The translations under genes were made by a program, and so were the position numbers. DNA of 64,000 nucleotides. Origin: Desulforhopalus sp. IMCC35007 (GTDB taxonomy: Bacteria; Desulfobacterota; Desulfobulbia; Desulfobulbales; Desulfocapsaceae). Location of the stretch: contig NZ_SWCN01000011.1 of NCBI RefSeq assembly GCF_005116575.1, forward strand, positions 62,001-126,000. Direction: 5' to 3'. Below, in pieces: positions 1 to 8,803 of this stretch (the first letter of the stretch is position 1; the number at the start of each line of letters is the position of its first letter). Under the pieces are notes generated by a model. The model saw only the letters and a program-made list of their open reading frames with translations, was not told where the DNA came from and did not search any database.

Positions 1-2
1 CT

Positions 3-59
3 GACCGCCTGGCACCGGCTGTTGCAAGGCTGATGGCCTATAAGACTCCTCAGGTGTGA
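3..59 (+). CDS. possible C-terminal end of a truncated protein
   Basis: Reading from base 3 gives an open frame of 18 codons, ending ...LMAYKTPQV and a TGA at 57-59. The residue mix looks protein-like, and the frame is open to the window edge, so this may be the tail of a gene that starts upstream. The piece is too short to assign a family. The rest of the first 229 bases shows nothing that can be supported. Confidence 0.3.
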   Translation, partial: DRLAPAVARLMAYKTPQV

Positions 60-229
60 GGCTTTATTGCTACAAAATATTTTAGAAAACTAAGGTAGTG
101 GAGGCTGTCTTGAAACTGTCCAAGAATCCTCATGCGGTGATTTACTTGTGAGCCATCAACATAACCGCTACTCCTCTTGTCGTATCCGACACGTTCCAGG
201 AGTTATTGTTCTCTTTGCTGGTTTTTTCT

Positions 230-472
230 TTAGAAAATCATTTCAGAAAAACGCTGGTGAAATGAGCTGAGATCTTCCTCGCAGTTGCCGCAAAACAGTT
301 TCACATCCCCAAGTGACTGAGAACTCTTGCTCTCTATAGTGAAACTACCGTCACTGTTTTGAATGTAGTGAGTTGTGGTGATAACATCGTCTGCTATTTC
401 AAAAAACTCGGTATCGTTTCCACAGTGGGGGCAGGTAAGTAAGTTTGCCACCTTCGGTTGTGATAAAGACAT
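230..472 (-). CDS. small zinc-ribbon-like protein, unknown function
   Basis: An 80-residue protein with two CxxC pairs: CPHCGN near residue 14 and CGNCEED near residue 61. They are separated by a polar, beta-prone stretch. This spacing is typical of a zinc ribbon binding one Zn, but the family is not one I recognise. No signal peptide or membrane segment is seen, so it is probably cytoplasmic. It lies about 40 bases downstream of the bactofilin gene on the same strand and may be co-transcribed with it. The function is unknown. Confidence 0.6.
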   Translation of the reverse strand: MSLSQPKVANLLTCPHCGNDTEFFEIADDVITTTHYIQNSDGSFTIESKSSQSLGDVKLFCGNCEEDLSSFHQRFSEMIF

Positions 473-510
473 AATGATTGTTTGTTGTTGGCAGCTTGAT
501 TTAGATACAG

Positions 511-936
511 TTACTTGGCGTTTATTTTCACAGGTGGGTCTTGCGGTTTGCTGACAGGGGCTGAATCTTTGGCCGCCGCACGGATTTCGCCCTGAATTGA
601 GGCGCCGGGTTCTACGGTAAGGCTTGTCGCTTCAAGTTTACCATGTATGGAACAGTTTTTCCTCGCGGTGAGCAAGTTCGCTGTAACGTTTCCCTCAAGT
701 ATACCGTAGCAGTTAAATGAAGTGACGTTGATATCGCCATTCACTTTGCCCGTCTCACTGAGAATGAGATGTTCGCCTTCGATATTGCCGTTGATGGTTC
801 CATCAATTCTAGCCTTACCTTTGAAAGTAATTTCACCGGTTATGATCATACTCTTGTCTATGATTGAAGAGATGGCTTCACTTTCAACTTTTTTCATTTC
901 TTGTTCCATATTAGCAGGCTTTCCAAACATCCCCAT
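511..936 (-). CDS. bactofilin family cytoskeletal protein
   Basis: A 141-residue protein whose core (about residues 25-120) is a run of short beta repeats with regularly spaced Gly and hydrophobic residues, e.g. ITFKGKARIDGTINGNIEG. This is the right-handed beta-helix of bactofilins (DUF583). Bactofilins self-polymerise without nucleotide and scaffold cell-wall enzymes at the membrane. The N-terminus is short and polar and the C-terminus Pro/Lys-rich, as is usual. It sits 35 bases downstream of an M23 peptidase on the same strand. That pairing is frequent and suggests the filament positions the peptidase. Confidence 0.9.
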   Translation of the reverse strand: MGMFGKPANMEQEMKKVESEAISSIIDKSMIITGEITFKGKARIDGTINGNIEGEHLILSETGKVNGDINVTSFNCYGILEGNVTANLLTARKNCSIHGKLEATSLTVEPGASIQGEIRAAAKDSAPVSKPQDPPVKINAK

Positions 937-971
937 GATGTGTTGTTCTCCGTTACGATGTGCTCGTCTGA

Positions 972-1874
972 TTATTTAACTTTTGCAAGTTTCATGAATT
1001 TGTATGGATTAACGGTTTTTCCTTTAAGGGCCACCTCGTAGTGAAGGTGTGGCCCGGTAGATCGACCAGTGTTACCTACAAGACCTATAACTTGCCCCCG
1101 CTTGACTTTATCTCCACGGTGTACCTTGTATTTTTGCATGTGAGAAAATGAAGTGGTATAGCCGTTGCCGTGATCAATCATAACGTAATTACCGTAGCCA
1201 CCATTTCTAAAGGCTTTGATAACAACCCCATCGGCGGTCGCTAAAATCTTGTCACCTCGTTTTGCTTTGAAGTCTACCCCTGTATGAAAAGCGGCTTTCC
1301 TGTTTAAGGGATCTTTTCTCCTGCCATAGGGAGAAGAAATAGTACCCTTGACGGGTCTGCCTAAGGGTAAAAAACGAACGGTTTCAAGGTATTTATCAGC
1401 TTTCAGCAGCAGGTCGTCCTGCTCTTGGCCCTTATCTTCGATAAAAAGTCCACCGCTGTTCTGGTTGTCTGTTGTTTCCGGTTCCGGCAGTTTAATACCT
1501 ATAGAAGTGACGATATCTTCTATAAGTTCGCTGCGTTTTGAAAGTTTGTTAATCGCAGTTGAAATAAGGTTCTCTTTTTCAGCTTCAAAGGCGGCGGCCT
1601 GTTCGGCCGCATATTTTTCGAGTTTGGCAATTTTAAGATCAAGTTCTTTCTGCTGTTTGGTGCTTATTTTGAGGGCTCGTTGTAATTTGCTGACTTCATC
1701 TGAAGAGTAGTGCTGCCGGGTAAAATAAGATATGGAACAGATACTGGTGCCAGTGAGAAAGAGCAGGATAACGATTGAAACTGCGGCGTAGATGCGAATT
1801 TTTTTCCGTGAACAGGGTACTTTTATTACCTTGCCCCTGTCTCCAGCAATGATGATATGGACTTGGTCATCCAT
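972..1874 (-). CDS. membrane-anchored M23 family metallopeptidase
   Basis: A 300-residue bitopic protein. A basic cytoplasmic N-terminus is followed by one membrane helix (about residues 27-50), a periplasmic coiled coil (about 58-110) and a C-terminal M23/LytM domain from about residue 180. Zinc-site motifs are visible: HTGVDF, SHMQKY and GPHLHYEV. M23 enzymes cut peptidoglycan cross-bridges, and a complete set of ligands suggests it is active. The following gene encodes a bactofilin, so I infer a membrane-tethered hydrolase organised by a bactofilin scaffold. The start is an ATG with about 250 bases of divergent intergenic DNA upstream, shared with the ABC-F gene. Confidence 0.9.
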   Translation of the reverse strand: MDDQVHIIIAGDRGKVIKVPCSRKKIRIYAAVSIVILLFLTGTSICSISYFTRQHYSSDEVSKLQRALKISTKQQKELDLKIAKLEKYAAEQAAAFEAEKENLISTAINKLSKRSELIEDIVTSIGIKLPEPETTDNQNSGGLFIEDKGQEQDDLLLKADKYLETVRFLPLGRPVKGTISSPYGRRKDPLNRKAAFHTGVDFKAKRGDKILATADGVVIKAFRNGGYGNYVMIDHGNGYTTSFSHMQKYKVHRGDKVKRGQVIGLVGNTGRSTGPHLHYEVALKGKTVNPYKFMKLAKVK

Positions 1875-2127
1875 GTAGTCTCCAAAATTGTTGTTTATTT
1901 AAAAAACAGAAAGTATGCTGTTTTCTGGTGCATCTCTTTACCAAAACAAAGTTTAAAATTCTTATTGCTTATACTCGGCTGAGGTAATTAATTCAATATA
2001 AAACGTGCAGAAACAGTGGCCTGACGTTTTGTCGAACATCTTGTATCCGCTAGATAATTCGGGTTTGGAGACGAACCTTTGTATCTATTTCACACATGCT
2101 GCATAATTTTTAAACCTTCTGTTATCT

Positions 2128-3945
2128 ATGTCAAATATCATTGTCTGTAAAGGAGTTTCCAAAGCATATGGAGCTCAGGAATTATTTCAAAATATTGATC
2201 TTGTTGTTCATTCCGGCGATAGAATCGGGGTGATTGGTCCAAATGGTTCCGGTAAATCGACCCTGTTAAAAATTATCTGCAGGCTTGAAGAGGCCGATAG
2301 CGGTCAGATTGTGCGGCAGAAATTCATCCGTTTAAGTTATCTCGCTCAGGAGGATCTGTTTGACGATGACAGGAGTGTCTTTGACAATCTGTTAGTATCA
2401 CTTGAAGATGAAGATCTTGAAGAAACCGAGAAATACACTCTGGTCCACACTCTTTTAAGTAGAGCTGAATTTCCCGACAATGATGACAAGGTTGTCAACT
2501 TGTCCGGAGGCTGGCGAAAACGATTGTCTATTTGCAGGGCGCTGCTGGCAAAGCCTGATGTACTTGTAATGGACGAACCGACCAACCATCTTGATATTGA
2601 AGGTATTCTCTGGCTTGAGAAAATTCTCACCGGGCCTAATAGCCCCCAGGCCTATCTTCTGGTCAGCCATGATCGAAGATTTTTAGAAAACTGTACCAAT
2701 CGAATTGTAGAGCTGTCTGCCGTATACCCCGAGGGAACTTTGCAGGTTCAAGGGCCGTATTCAAAGTTTCTTGAAGTAAGGGACGAATTTTTGGCCGGTC
2801 AGGAAGAAGAAGAACTTCGACTTGCCAATAAAGCCCGGCGGGAAATTGAATGGTTGAGGCGTGGTCCCAAAGCCCGGGCAACCAAGGCCAAATACAGGAT
2901 TGATGAAGCCTATAAACTGACAGACGATCTTGCTGATGTTAAGGCACGAAACCGATCCATCTCCAGTGTACAGATTGGCTTTGAGGCGACCGGACGAAAG
3001 ACCAAAAAGCTGTTGGAAATGATCGGGGTTTCAAAGGCCTATGATGACAAGGTGCTTTTTGAAAATATTGATATTACCCTGGCACCAAAAAGCCGCCTCG
3101 GACTTCTCGGGCGAAACGGCTGCGGGAAATCGACATTGATGAAGATCATGGCCGCTGCAGCGGATGAGGAAAACGGGGCTGACAGTGGAACCATCAAAGT
3201 TGCAGAAAATGTCAAAATCGTCACCTTTGATCAGAATAGAAAGGGAATTGATCCAACCCTCACCCTGAAGCGCGCTCTTGCGCCCGACGGGGATTCCGTT
3301 GTTTACGGGGACCGGTCTCTGCATGTGGTTTCCTGGGCAAAAAAATTTCTCTTCAGACCAGACCAGCTGGAAACCCAGGTCGGCCAGCTCTCAGGAGGAG
3401 AGCAGGCGAGGATTCTTATCGCCAGTCTTATGCGGTCCCCCGCTGATATTCTGCTGCTCGATGAGCCCACCAATGATCTTGACATCGCTTCTCTCGACGT
3501 GTTGGAGTCAAGTCTGCTCGAGTTTCCAGGAGCTCTGGTACTTGTGACCCATGACCGATTTTTGCTTGATCGCATCTGTGACCGGCTGCTTGGCTTTGGC
3601 GGCAGGAGCGGGGTGACCTATTATGCCGATTACGAGCAGTGGCTTGATGATCTGCCAGAGGAGGTGCAGGAGAAAAAGGCAATGAAAAAAACTGTTCCTG
3701 CACAGGCTCAGAAAAAGTCAGGTCGTCTTTCTTACATAGACCAGCGTGAGTACGATCAGATTGAAGAAAATATTGCGGTGGGAGAACAAAGGGTAGGAGA
3801 ACTGCAGGCAAAAATGGAGAGCCCGGAGGTCGTCTCTGATTCCGAAAAACTCTCCGCCTGCTGGGCCGAGCTTGAAACAGCTCAGGAGGAGGTCGAAAAA
3901 CTCTATGAGCGTTGGGATGAACTGGAAGCAAAAATTGAAGGGTAG
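2128..3945 (+). CDS. ABC-F family ATPase, Uup-like
   Basis: A 605-residue soluble protein with two ABC ATPase domains and no membrane segment. Walker A motifs are GPNGSGKST (about residue 37) and GRNGCGKST (about 330). Signature motifs are LSGGWRKR and LSGGEQAR. Walker B segments are VLVMDEPTNHLD and ILLLDEPTNDLD. The linker between domains is Arg/Lys-rich. The C-terminal 70 residues form the coiled coil typical of Uup. ABC-F proteins act on ribosomes or, for Uup, on replication or recombination intermediates. It is first in a tight operon with a phosphoesterase and a Ser/Thr kinase. Confidence 0.9.
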   Translation: MSNIIVCKGVSKAYGAQELFQNIDLVVHSGDRIGVIGPNGSGKSTLLKIICRLEEADSGQIVRQKFIRLSYLAQEDLFDDDRSVFDNLLVSLEDEDLEETEKYTLVHTLLSRAEFPDNDDKVVNLSGGWRKRLSICRALLAKPDVLVMDEPTNHLDIEGILWLEKILTGPNSPQAYLLVSHDRRFLENCTNRIVELSAVYPEGTLQVQGPYSKFLEVRDEFLAGQEEEELRLANKARREIEWLRRGPKARATKAKYRIDEAYKLTDDLADVKARNRSISSVQIGFEATGRKTKKLLEMIGVSKAYDDKVLFENIDITLAPKSRLGLLGRNGCGKSTLMKIMAAAADEENGADSGTIKVAENVKIVTFDQNRKGIDPTLTLKRALAPDGDSVVYGDRSLHVVSWAKKFLFRPDQLETQVGQLSGGEQARILIASLMRSPADILLLDEPTNDLDIASLDVLESSLLEFPGALVLVTHDRFLLDRICDRLLGFGGRSGVTYYADYEQWLDDLPEEVQEKKAMKKTVPAQAQKKSGRLSYIDQREYDQIEENIAVGEQRVGELQAKMESPEVVSDSEKLSACWAELETAQEEVEKLYERWDELEAKIEG

Positions 3946-3953
3946 TGGACGGG

Positions 3954-4679
3954 ATGAACGTTGCGATCCTCGCTGACATTCACGGCAACCTTGAAGCACT
4001 GCGGGCGGTGCAGGCTGATCTGCGTTCTTTTACAATAGACCGTGTTGTCTGTCTTGGCGATAACATTGGTTATGGGCCGGACCCTGATGAGGTTCTCACA
4101 TCTATTCGCCAACACGGCTATATCTCGGTGCTCGGTAATCATGAATTCGCCCTGATGGACAAAAGAGGCCGTCGCTGGCTCAATTTTCAGGCTGCTGAAA
4201 ATAATCAGGAAACCAAGGCCTTGCTGAGTCTGGAAAATATTCAGTATTGTCAAAGTCTTCCCGTTTTCATAGTGCTTGAAGACGGTTACTTTGTTCATGG
4301 ATTTCCAGAAACCTCCCTCTTTCTCTACCTGGCCAAACAGGACGATGAAAAGATTAAAAAGCTGTTTCAAAAAAGCGCTGCCTCACTTTTTTTTGTGGGC
4401 CACACCCATGATCTTCAATTGGTAACAGAGGTGGATGGAGTGGTTGTCCGCCAGGAGTTACAACAAGGGCGGTTCAGTCTGGATCAAGGGAAAAAATATA
4501 TCATAAACTGTGGAAGTGTTGGCCAGCCAAGGGACGGTGATAAAAGTGCCAAATATGTGTTGTGGAATTCGGTTGCGAGAGAGATTGAGGTACGATTTGT
4601 TCCCTACGATATCCAGCAGACGAAAGACAAAATTCAAGGGCGCGGCTTTCCCAAGGTGTACGCGCAACGCCTGGGGTGA
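3954..4679 (+). CDS. calcineurin-like metallophosphoesterase
   Basis: A 241-residue protein with the full set of two-metal phosphoesterase motifs: DIHGN near residue 7, GDNIGYGP near 35, GNHE near 62 and GHTH near 145, with NCGSVGQPRDGD near 183. This is the YfcE/PrpE-like cytosolic group acting on phosphodiesters or dinucleotide polyphosphates; the exact substrate cannot be read. An in-frame GTG at 3945 overlaps the previous stop. The ATG at 3954 places the first beta strand (MNVAILADIHGN) right at the N-terminus and is preferred. The next gene starts 3 bases after its stop, so the two are co-transcribed. Confidence 0.88.
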   Translation: MNVAILADIHGNLEALRAVQADLRSFTIDRVVCLGDNIGYGPDPDEVLTSIRQHGYISVLGNHEFALMDKRGRRWLNFQAAENNQETKALLSLENIQYCQSLPVFIVLEDGYFVHGFPETSLFLYLAKQDDEKIKKLFQKSAASLFFVGHTHDLQLVTEVDGVVVRQELQQGRFSLDQGKKYIINCGSVGQPRDGDKSAKYVLWNSVAREIEVRFVPYDIQQTKDKIQGRGFPKVYAQRLG

Positions 4680-4682
4680 TTT

Positions 4683-6017
4683 ATGAAAAAGATAGGTCGA
4701 TACGAGATAACAGGGCGTCTTGGCAGAGGGGCGATGAGTACCGTCTATAAGGCAAAGGCCCCGGTTACCGGACGTCTGGTGGCCCTTAAGGTACTACAGC
4801 CAAGAGATGATATTTTTGAAAGCCTGGTGGGCTACGAACGTTTGCGGGAAATGTTTGTTGATGAGGGACGGATTATGGGGGGTGTTTCCCATGATCATGT
4901 GGCCAAAATCATCGATTGTGATGAGCAGGATGGCACGCCTTTTATGGTACTTGAATATTTTCCCCATTCCCTCGGCAGCTTTATCGGTGAGGCGTACCGG
5001 GTCGAGGATCTGTCCAGAGTTATTTCACTGGATAAAACGAAGTATTATCTGCAGCAGATCCTGCGGGGTCTTGAACGGTTGCATTTTGCAGGCATTGTCC
5101 ATCGGGATGTCAAGCCGTTTAACCTTATGATTACCAACGATGATCGGATCAAAATCATTGATTTTGGCTTGTCACGGGTACGGGGTGAAGAGAAGATGCT
5201 TATTGCAGGGATGCAGGTCGGTTCCCCGTACTATGCTGCACCCGAGCAGGGGAGGGACCCTAAAAGCGCTGACGCCAGGGCGGATCTTTATAGCGTTGGT
5301 GTGCTCGGGTTTCGGATGTTGACCGGACGCCTCTTTTCCTATAATGACGAACGGCCAACTCTTGATATTCCCAGCCGGGAAGTGCAGGGTCAGTGGCAGG
5401 AGTTTCTGGAAAAAGCGACAGCAAGGCTTGTCGAAAACCGTTTTAGCAGTGCCATGTCCATGCGGATTGAGCTGGAGGCCCTACCGGTTGTGCAAAATAA
5501 CCTGGCAAGCCTTGATTCCGGGGCAGAGTTATGGAAAAAGCCTCCGAAAGGAAGAGTTCGTGCGAAAGCTGAACGGGTTATGTTTAAAAATATCAGAGAA
5601 TTGCTTGGACTTGATCATCTTTTTCGTCCTGTAAAATATTATCAGCCCAAATTTTCTGTGCTGGATCATCTGGTTGCAAAGGAGCAGAACAGTGGTCTGC
5701 TCTGGCAGAGAAGGGGCGCTGGTTTTCCCCTTAACTTTAGCCAGGCACAGGAATATATAGATCATCTCAATGATATAGTCTGGGAGGGTCAAAAAAATTG
5801 GAGACTTCCCACCGTTGAGGAAATTTGTCTCGTCCTTGCGCCGCCTCTGCATGTCAGCTCCTGTTCGAACTGGCCGTTGTTTGGCTCTTCTGTACACTGG
5901 GTCTGGACGGCGGATCACAGTAATAAAAAGCAGGCGTGGATCGTTGATGTCACCGAAAGCTACTTTCAGCGTTTGGACCGTGATGGTGCGGCTTGTGTCT
6001 GCGCCGTGAGTGCATAA
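4683..6017 (+). CDS. Ser/Thr protein kinase with C-terminal DUF1566-like domain
   Basis: A 444-residue protein. Residues 1-265 form a Hanks-type kinase: Gly-rich loop LGRGAMSTVYKAK, catalytic Lys in LVALKVL, HRDVKPFNLM, IDFGLSRV and YYAAPEQ. All catalytic residues are present. Residues about 310-444 resemble the DUF1566 / Lcl C-terminal domain, with SGLLWQRRG, the diagnostic NWRLPTVEEI and WVWTADHS. That domain is usually found on exported proteins, and here it sits on a kinase with no visible membrane helix. The gene is third in the operon after the ABC-F ATPase and the phosphoesterase. The substrate is unknown. Confidence 0.88.
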   Translation: MKKIGRYEITGRLGRGAMSTVYKAKAPVTGRLVALKVLQPRDDIFESLVGYERLREMFVDEGRIMGGVSHDHVAKIIDCDEQDGTPFMVLEYFPHSLGSFIGEAYRVEDLSRVISLDKTKYYLQQILRGLERLHFAGIVHRDVKPFNLMITNDDRIKIIDFGLSRVRGEEKMLIAGMQVGSPYYAAPEQGRDPKSADARADLYSVGVLGFRMLTGRLFSYNDERPTLDIPSREVQGQWQEFLEKATARLVENRFSSAMSMRIELEALPVVQNNLASLDSGAELWKKPPKGRVRAKAERVMFKNIRELLGLDHLFRPVKYYQPKFSVLDHLVAKEQNSGLLWQRRGAGFPLNFSQAQEYIDHLNDIVWEGQKNWRLPTVEEICLVLAPPLHVSSCSNWPLFGSSVHWVWTADHSNKKQAWIVDVTESYFQRLDRDGAACVCAVSA

Positions 6018-6091
6018 AATCGGCGGTAACTTATGATGTAAGGCTTGTGTTCAGGGCTGGGCTTTTCTGGCCGTGTAAGGCAACGATCATG

Positions 6092-6126
6092 GGGGAGACA
6101 TGTCTCCTTTTAGCGGGGAGACATGT
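6092..6126. repeat. 12-bp direct repeat containing a 14-bp palindrome
   Basis: The sequence GGGGAGACATGT occurs at 6092-6103 and again at 6115-6126. The first copy lies within a perfect palindrome GGAGACATGTCTCC (6094-6107). It falls in the 130-base gap between two convergent genes. No T-run follows, so it is not a classical terminator. The role is unknown. Confidence 0.5.
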
Positions 6127-6150
6127 ATGTCCACTGTGCCTGGAGAAAAC

Positions 6151-7944
6151 CTATACAGGCCAGGTGCCAAAAGGCTGCTTTTCCATTTGCATGGTTCCGT
6201 CGTGGCCTTTGAAAATATTGATCCATGCACGCCAGTTTTTCTCGTCCATCTCCGGGTAATCCAGTCGAAAATGGCTGCAGCGGCTTTCTTTACGCATAAG
6301 TGATGCCTTCAGTTTCATCTCTGCGCTGATGATCATGTTGCCTGTTTCATGGGCCAGCCTGAGTTCATGCATATCTGCGGCTCTCAACATAGGCATATGA
6401 TGATCACGCAGTTCCTCTACATAGGCAAGGGCGGCCTTTAAGAGAGATTCTTTTTTGATATAGAGAACAAAGTTGGGGATCATGATTCCCTGCAGGGTCT
6501 GGGTGACCCAGGCGGGGCTGTATCCGGCGGTTCTTTTCAGTGGTGCAAGAATCTCTTCCTGTATTTCTGTAATCCTTGCCTTGGAAACAGTCACAACATC
6601 AACATTTCTACAATACTCTGCGGCGGCCTCTGCCGCGATTGCTCCCTGGACTGCGGATCCGGCAAGTGATGAACCGACCTGTGTATATATACCTCCGGCC
6701 ATATGTGAGCCCAGGGCATCACCTGCTGCATACAATCCGGGGATATTGGACTCGCACTTATCGTTTATAGGAACCAGCCCTTCTGATTTATGTATGGCCA
6801 TTCCAGCGGAAGAGCCTCCAACCGGTGAACCACCCATTCCCGGAGGAGCACCGCCCTCTTTTGGTGGCCCTCCATCGTGATTTGAAGGGGGACCAGGTCT
6901 GCCTTTGTCACCCATCTCCTTTCCAGGTGGAGGGCCGCTTCCCGGACCACCTTTTCGTTCAAATTTTCGTTCAAATTCGGCAGGTGTATAGGGGCCGCCT
7001 GCAAGACGTTTATTACCACCCATTCCCGGAGGGCCGCCAGCAAGGGGGCCGCCATTCATATAGGCGGAATAATTCAAATCTACCCCAAGATCATGGTGAA
7101 CCTCAACACCTGTCGTGCCGGGCTTTCTGTCGAACATGCCATGCCAGCCGTCGTAGCAGGCGGCCGGGTTTGTCGTCTGACCGGGATGTCCGTCATTCCA
7201 TTCTTTTCCGGTGACCTTTGCTCCGATGTTATAGGCCATCACCGTACCGTCGTGGGTCAGGTCGCAGATGGGGAAGCCATTAGGCTTGAAACCACCGGCC
7301 CCTGTACAGAGGATGACGCTTTTGGCCTGGAAGATATGAACCTTCTCCTCGTCGAGGCTAAAGCCTGCCGCGCCGACGATTCTGCCGTTTTCCTTGATAA
7401 GATGGGTGATAACAATTCTTTCCAGAACGGGGATGTTTCGCTCCTTCATTGGCTTGTTAAAACAGTTATTGTAGAGCGGCGACTCAAAAAAACCCCATTC
7501 CCGCAGATCATTGACACGGGCAAGGGAGTGTTCTGCCATTTGTCTGGTATAAACTGGATTGTTTGTACCGAGGGCTGAGCGGGAAACCGTGTCGACAAAT
7601 TCATCAAGACTCAGTTTTTCCTTCTTGGGATCGTAAACAAATATTCCTTTGGCAAAAGGTGTCTCCCCCGAGGAACCGAGACGTCCTTTGGAGACAAGTG
7701 TCACAGAGGCACCTGCGTCGTGAGCTTTAACGGCTGCAAATAGTCCAGCCATTCCACCCCCGATAACAAGGACGTCGGATGTTGTCTCCTGAGATTTTAT
7801 GGCGCTCGCGTCTATTGTTGATTTATTAGCAGCCCAGCCTGTCGATATCCCCAGCGCGGCCAGGGTCGCCATTCCTGCAGCACCGCCAGCAAGGGCCATG
7901 AAATGGCGTCGGGAAATGGCATTGTGTTCCTGTGGATTTGTCAT
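6151..7944 (-). CDS. Tat-exported FAD-dependent oxidoreductase, fumarate-reductase-like
   Basis: A 597-residue protein. A twin-arginine signal (SRRHFMALAGG, residues 11-21) precedes a hydrophobic stretch, so the folded flavoprotein should be exported. The FAD Rossmann motif is VLVIGGGMAGLFAAV (about 58-72), with a second FAD contact at GLYAAGDALGSHMAGG. The overall order matches the fumarate reductase/succinate dehydrogenase/AprA flavoprotein superfamily. About residues 295-395 carry a Gly/Pro/Met/Lys-rich low-complexity insert (for example GGPPGMGGNK, GGPGSGPPPG) where part of the substrate-capping domain is expected. The start overlaps the stop of the ferric-reductase-like gene (ATGA). Substrate unknown; probably the terminal reductase or dehydrogenase of a three-gene redox module. 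Confidence 0.85.
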   Translation of the reverse strand: MTNPQEHNAISRRHFMALAGGAAGMATLAALGISTGWAANKSTIDASAIKSQETTSDVLVIGGGMAGLFAAVKAHDAGASVTLVSKGRLGSSGETPFAKGIFVYDPKKEKLSLDEFVDTVSRSALGTNNPVYTRQMAEHSLARVNDLREWGFFESPLYNNCFNKPMKERNIPVLERIVITHLIKENGRIVGAAGFSLDEEKVHIFQAKSVILCTGAGGFKPNGFPICDLTHDGTVMAYNIGAKVTGKEWNDGHPGQTTNPAACYDGWHGMFDRKPGTTGVEVHHDLGVDLNYSAYMNGGPLAGGPPGMGGNKRLAGGPYTPAEFERKFERKGGPGSGPPPGKEMGDKGRPGPPSNHDGGPPKEGGAPPGMGGSPVGGSSAGMAIHKSEGLVPINDKCESNIPGLYAAGDALGSHMAGGIYTQVGSSLAGSAVQGAIAAEAAAEYCRNVDVVTVSKARITEIQEEILAPLKRTAGYSPAWVTQTLQGIMIPNFVLYIKKESLLKAALAYVEELRDHHMPMLRAADMHELRLAHETGNMIISAEMKLKASLMRKESRCSHFRLDYPEMDEKNWRAWINIFKGHDGTMQMEKQPFGTWPV

Positions 7945-8585
7945 TTGCTTGGTTCCTGTTTGAGCAGTGATTCTGAAATATAGTGTTTTAAAACAAGGAG
8001 AAGGCTACCTGCTGCAACTATAATAATAAAGGTGCTGAGCGAGGTGTCGGTGTGGCGACCAAGGTCTATGGCATGCCAGGAGGCTGCAACTATAAAGAGA
8101 ACAGCCAGTATAGTGTGGATGAGTCGCCATGTTTTATAGGACAGGGATAACTTTGTGCGGAAAAGAGATGCAACCCCTAAGATGACCATGAGGCACCATG
8201 CACAGATTCCCAGGATAATACCAAAGGAACTAAACGTGGTGATGATGGTGAAAAAGGCCTCAGTGGGGCTAACCCCGGATTCATAGTATCTCGGTACGAC
8301 AATGAGAAAGGGATGGATAATCAGGACCGGGAGAAATATATATCCGAGCGCCTTATGGATTGTGGTGATAGTGCTTTGTCGGTACCCACCCAGCAGACTG
8401 CGGTTCATTCGAGTGAGGTAAAACTGGGCGAGCATCAGGCAAAAAGCCAGGATCGTCAAAACTGAAAGAGAATCTTTCAACGGTGTGCGTTTTGGAAAAT
8501 CACCCGTTGCATAGAAGAACAGGGGCAACCCTATAAAAAGAACGGCCAGGGGTAACATGGTTTTTTTTTGAGTGTTCTCTTTCAT
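7941..8585 (-). CDS. ferric-reductase-like transmembrane protein
   Basis: A 214-residue integral membrane protein with about six helices. His residues in HKALGYIFLPVLIIHP and in WRLIHTILAVLFIVAASWH are spaced for b-type heme ligation, as in the ferric reductase-like / YedZ (MsrQ) family. A longer frame extends upstream, but its first 65 residues are out-of-frame ferredoxin sequence, so I choose the ATG at 8585 (MKENTQKK), just after the ferredoxin stop. Its last codons overlap the flavoprotein start. It is inferred to carry electrons between the quinone pool or ferredoxin and the exported flavoprotein. Confidence 0.85.
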   Translation of the reverse strand: MKENTQKKTMLPLAVLFIGLPLFFYATGDFPKRTPLKDSLSVLTILAFCLMLAQFYLTRMNRSLLGGYRQSTITTIHKALGYIFLPVLIIHPFLIVVPRYYESGVSPTEAFFTIITTFSSFGIILGICAWCLMVILGVASLFRTKLSLSYKTWRLIHTILAVLFIVAASWHAIDLGRHTDTSLSTFIIIVAAGSLLLVLKHYISESLLKQEPSK

Positions 8586-8587
8586 TA

Positions 8588-8803
8588 TCAACCCCATGAA
8601 ACTATGACTGGAATCGATTTCTCTGGTGAAATGGTAATGGCATCGACAGGGCAATACATCCTGCACAGATGGCAGATCTGGCAATCTGCTGGATATTTGA
8701 TAACAGCTTTTTTGGTCTTCGGGTCCAGTCGTATGACATCCGTTGGGCAGCTTTTTACGCATGTCCCACAGCCGATGCATCCGTTAATCGCTTGTATTGT
8801 CAT
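8588..8803 (-). CDS. 2[4Fe-4S] ferredoxin-type protein
   Basis: A 71-residue protein with two [4Fe-4S] motifs: CIGCGTCVKSCP near residue 9 and CQICHLCRMYCP near residue 41. There is no signal peptide. It is the first gene of the ferredoxin / membrane heme protein / Tat flavoprotein operon. It might ride out with the Tat partner, or it might donate electrons from the cytoplasmic side; the sequence does not settle which. Confidence 0.92.
   Translation of the reverse strand: MTIQAINGCIGCGTCVKSCPTDVIRLDPKTKKAVIKYPADCQICHLCRMYCPVDAITISPEKSIPVIVSWG

Noticed and set aside
6825-7214. Plus-strand open frames opposite the Gly/Pro-rich part of the flavoprotein
   Set aside because: They are shadows caused by the GC-rich repeats of the minus-strand gene and have no domain or ribosome site.
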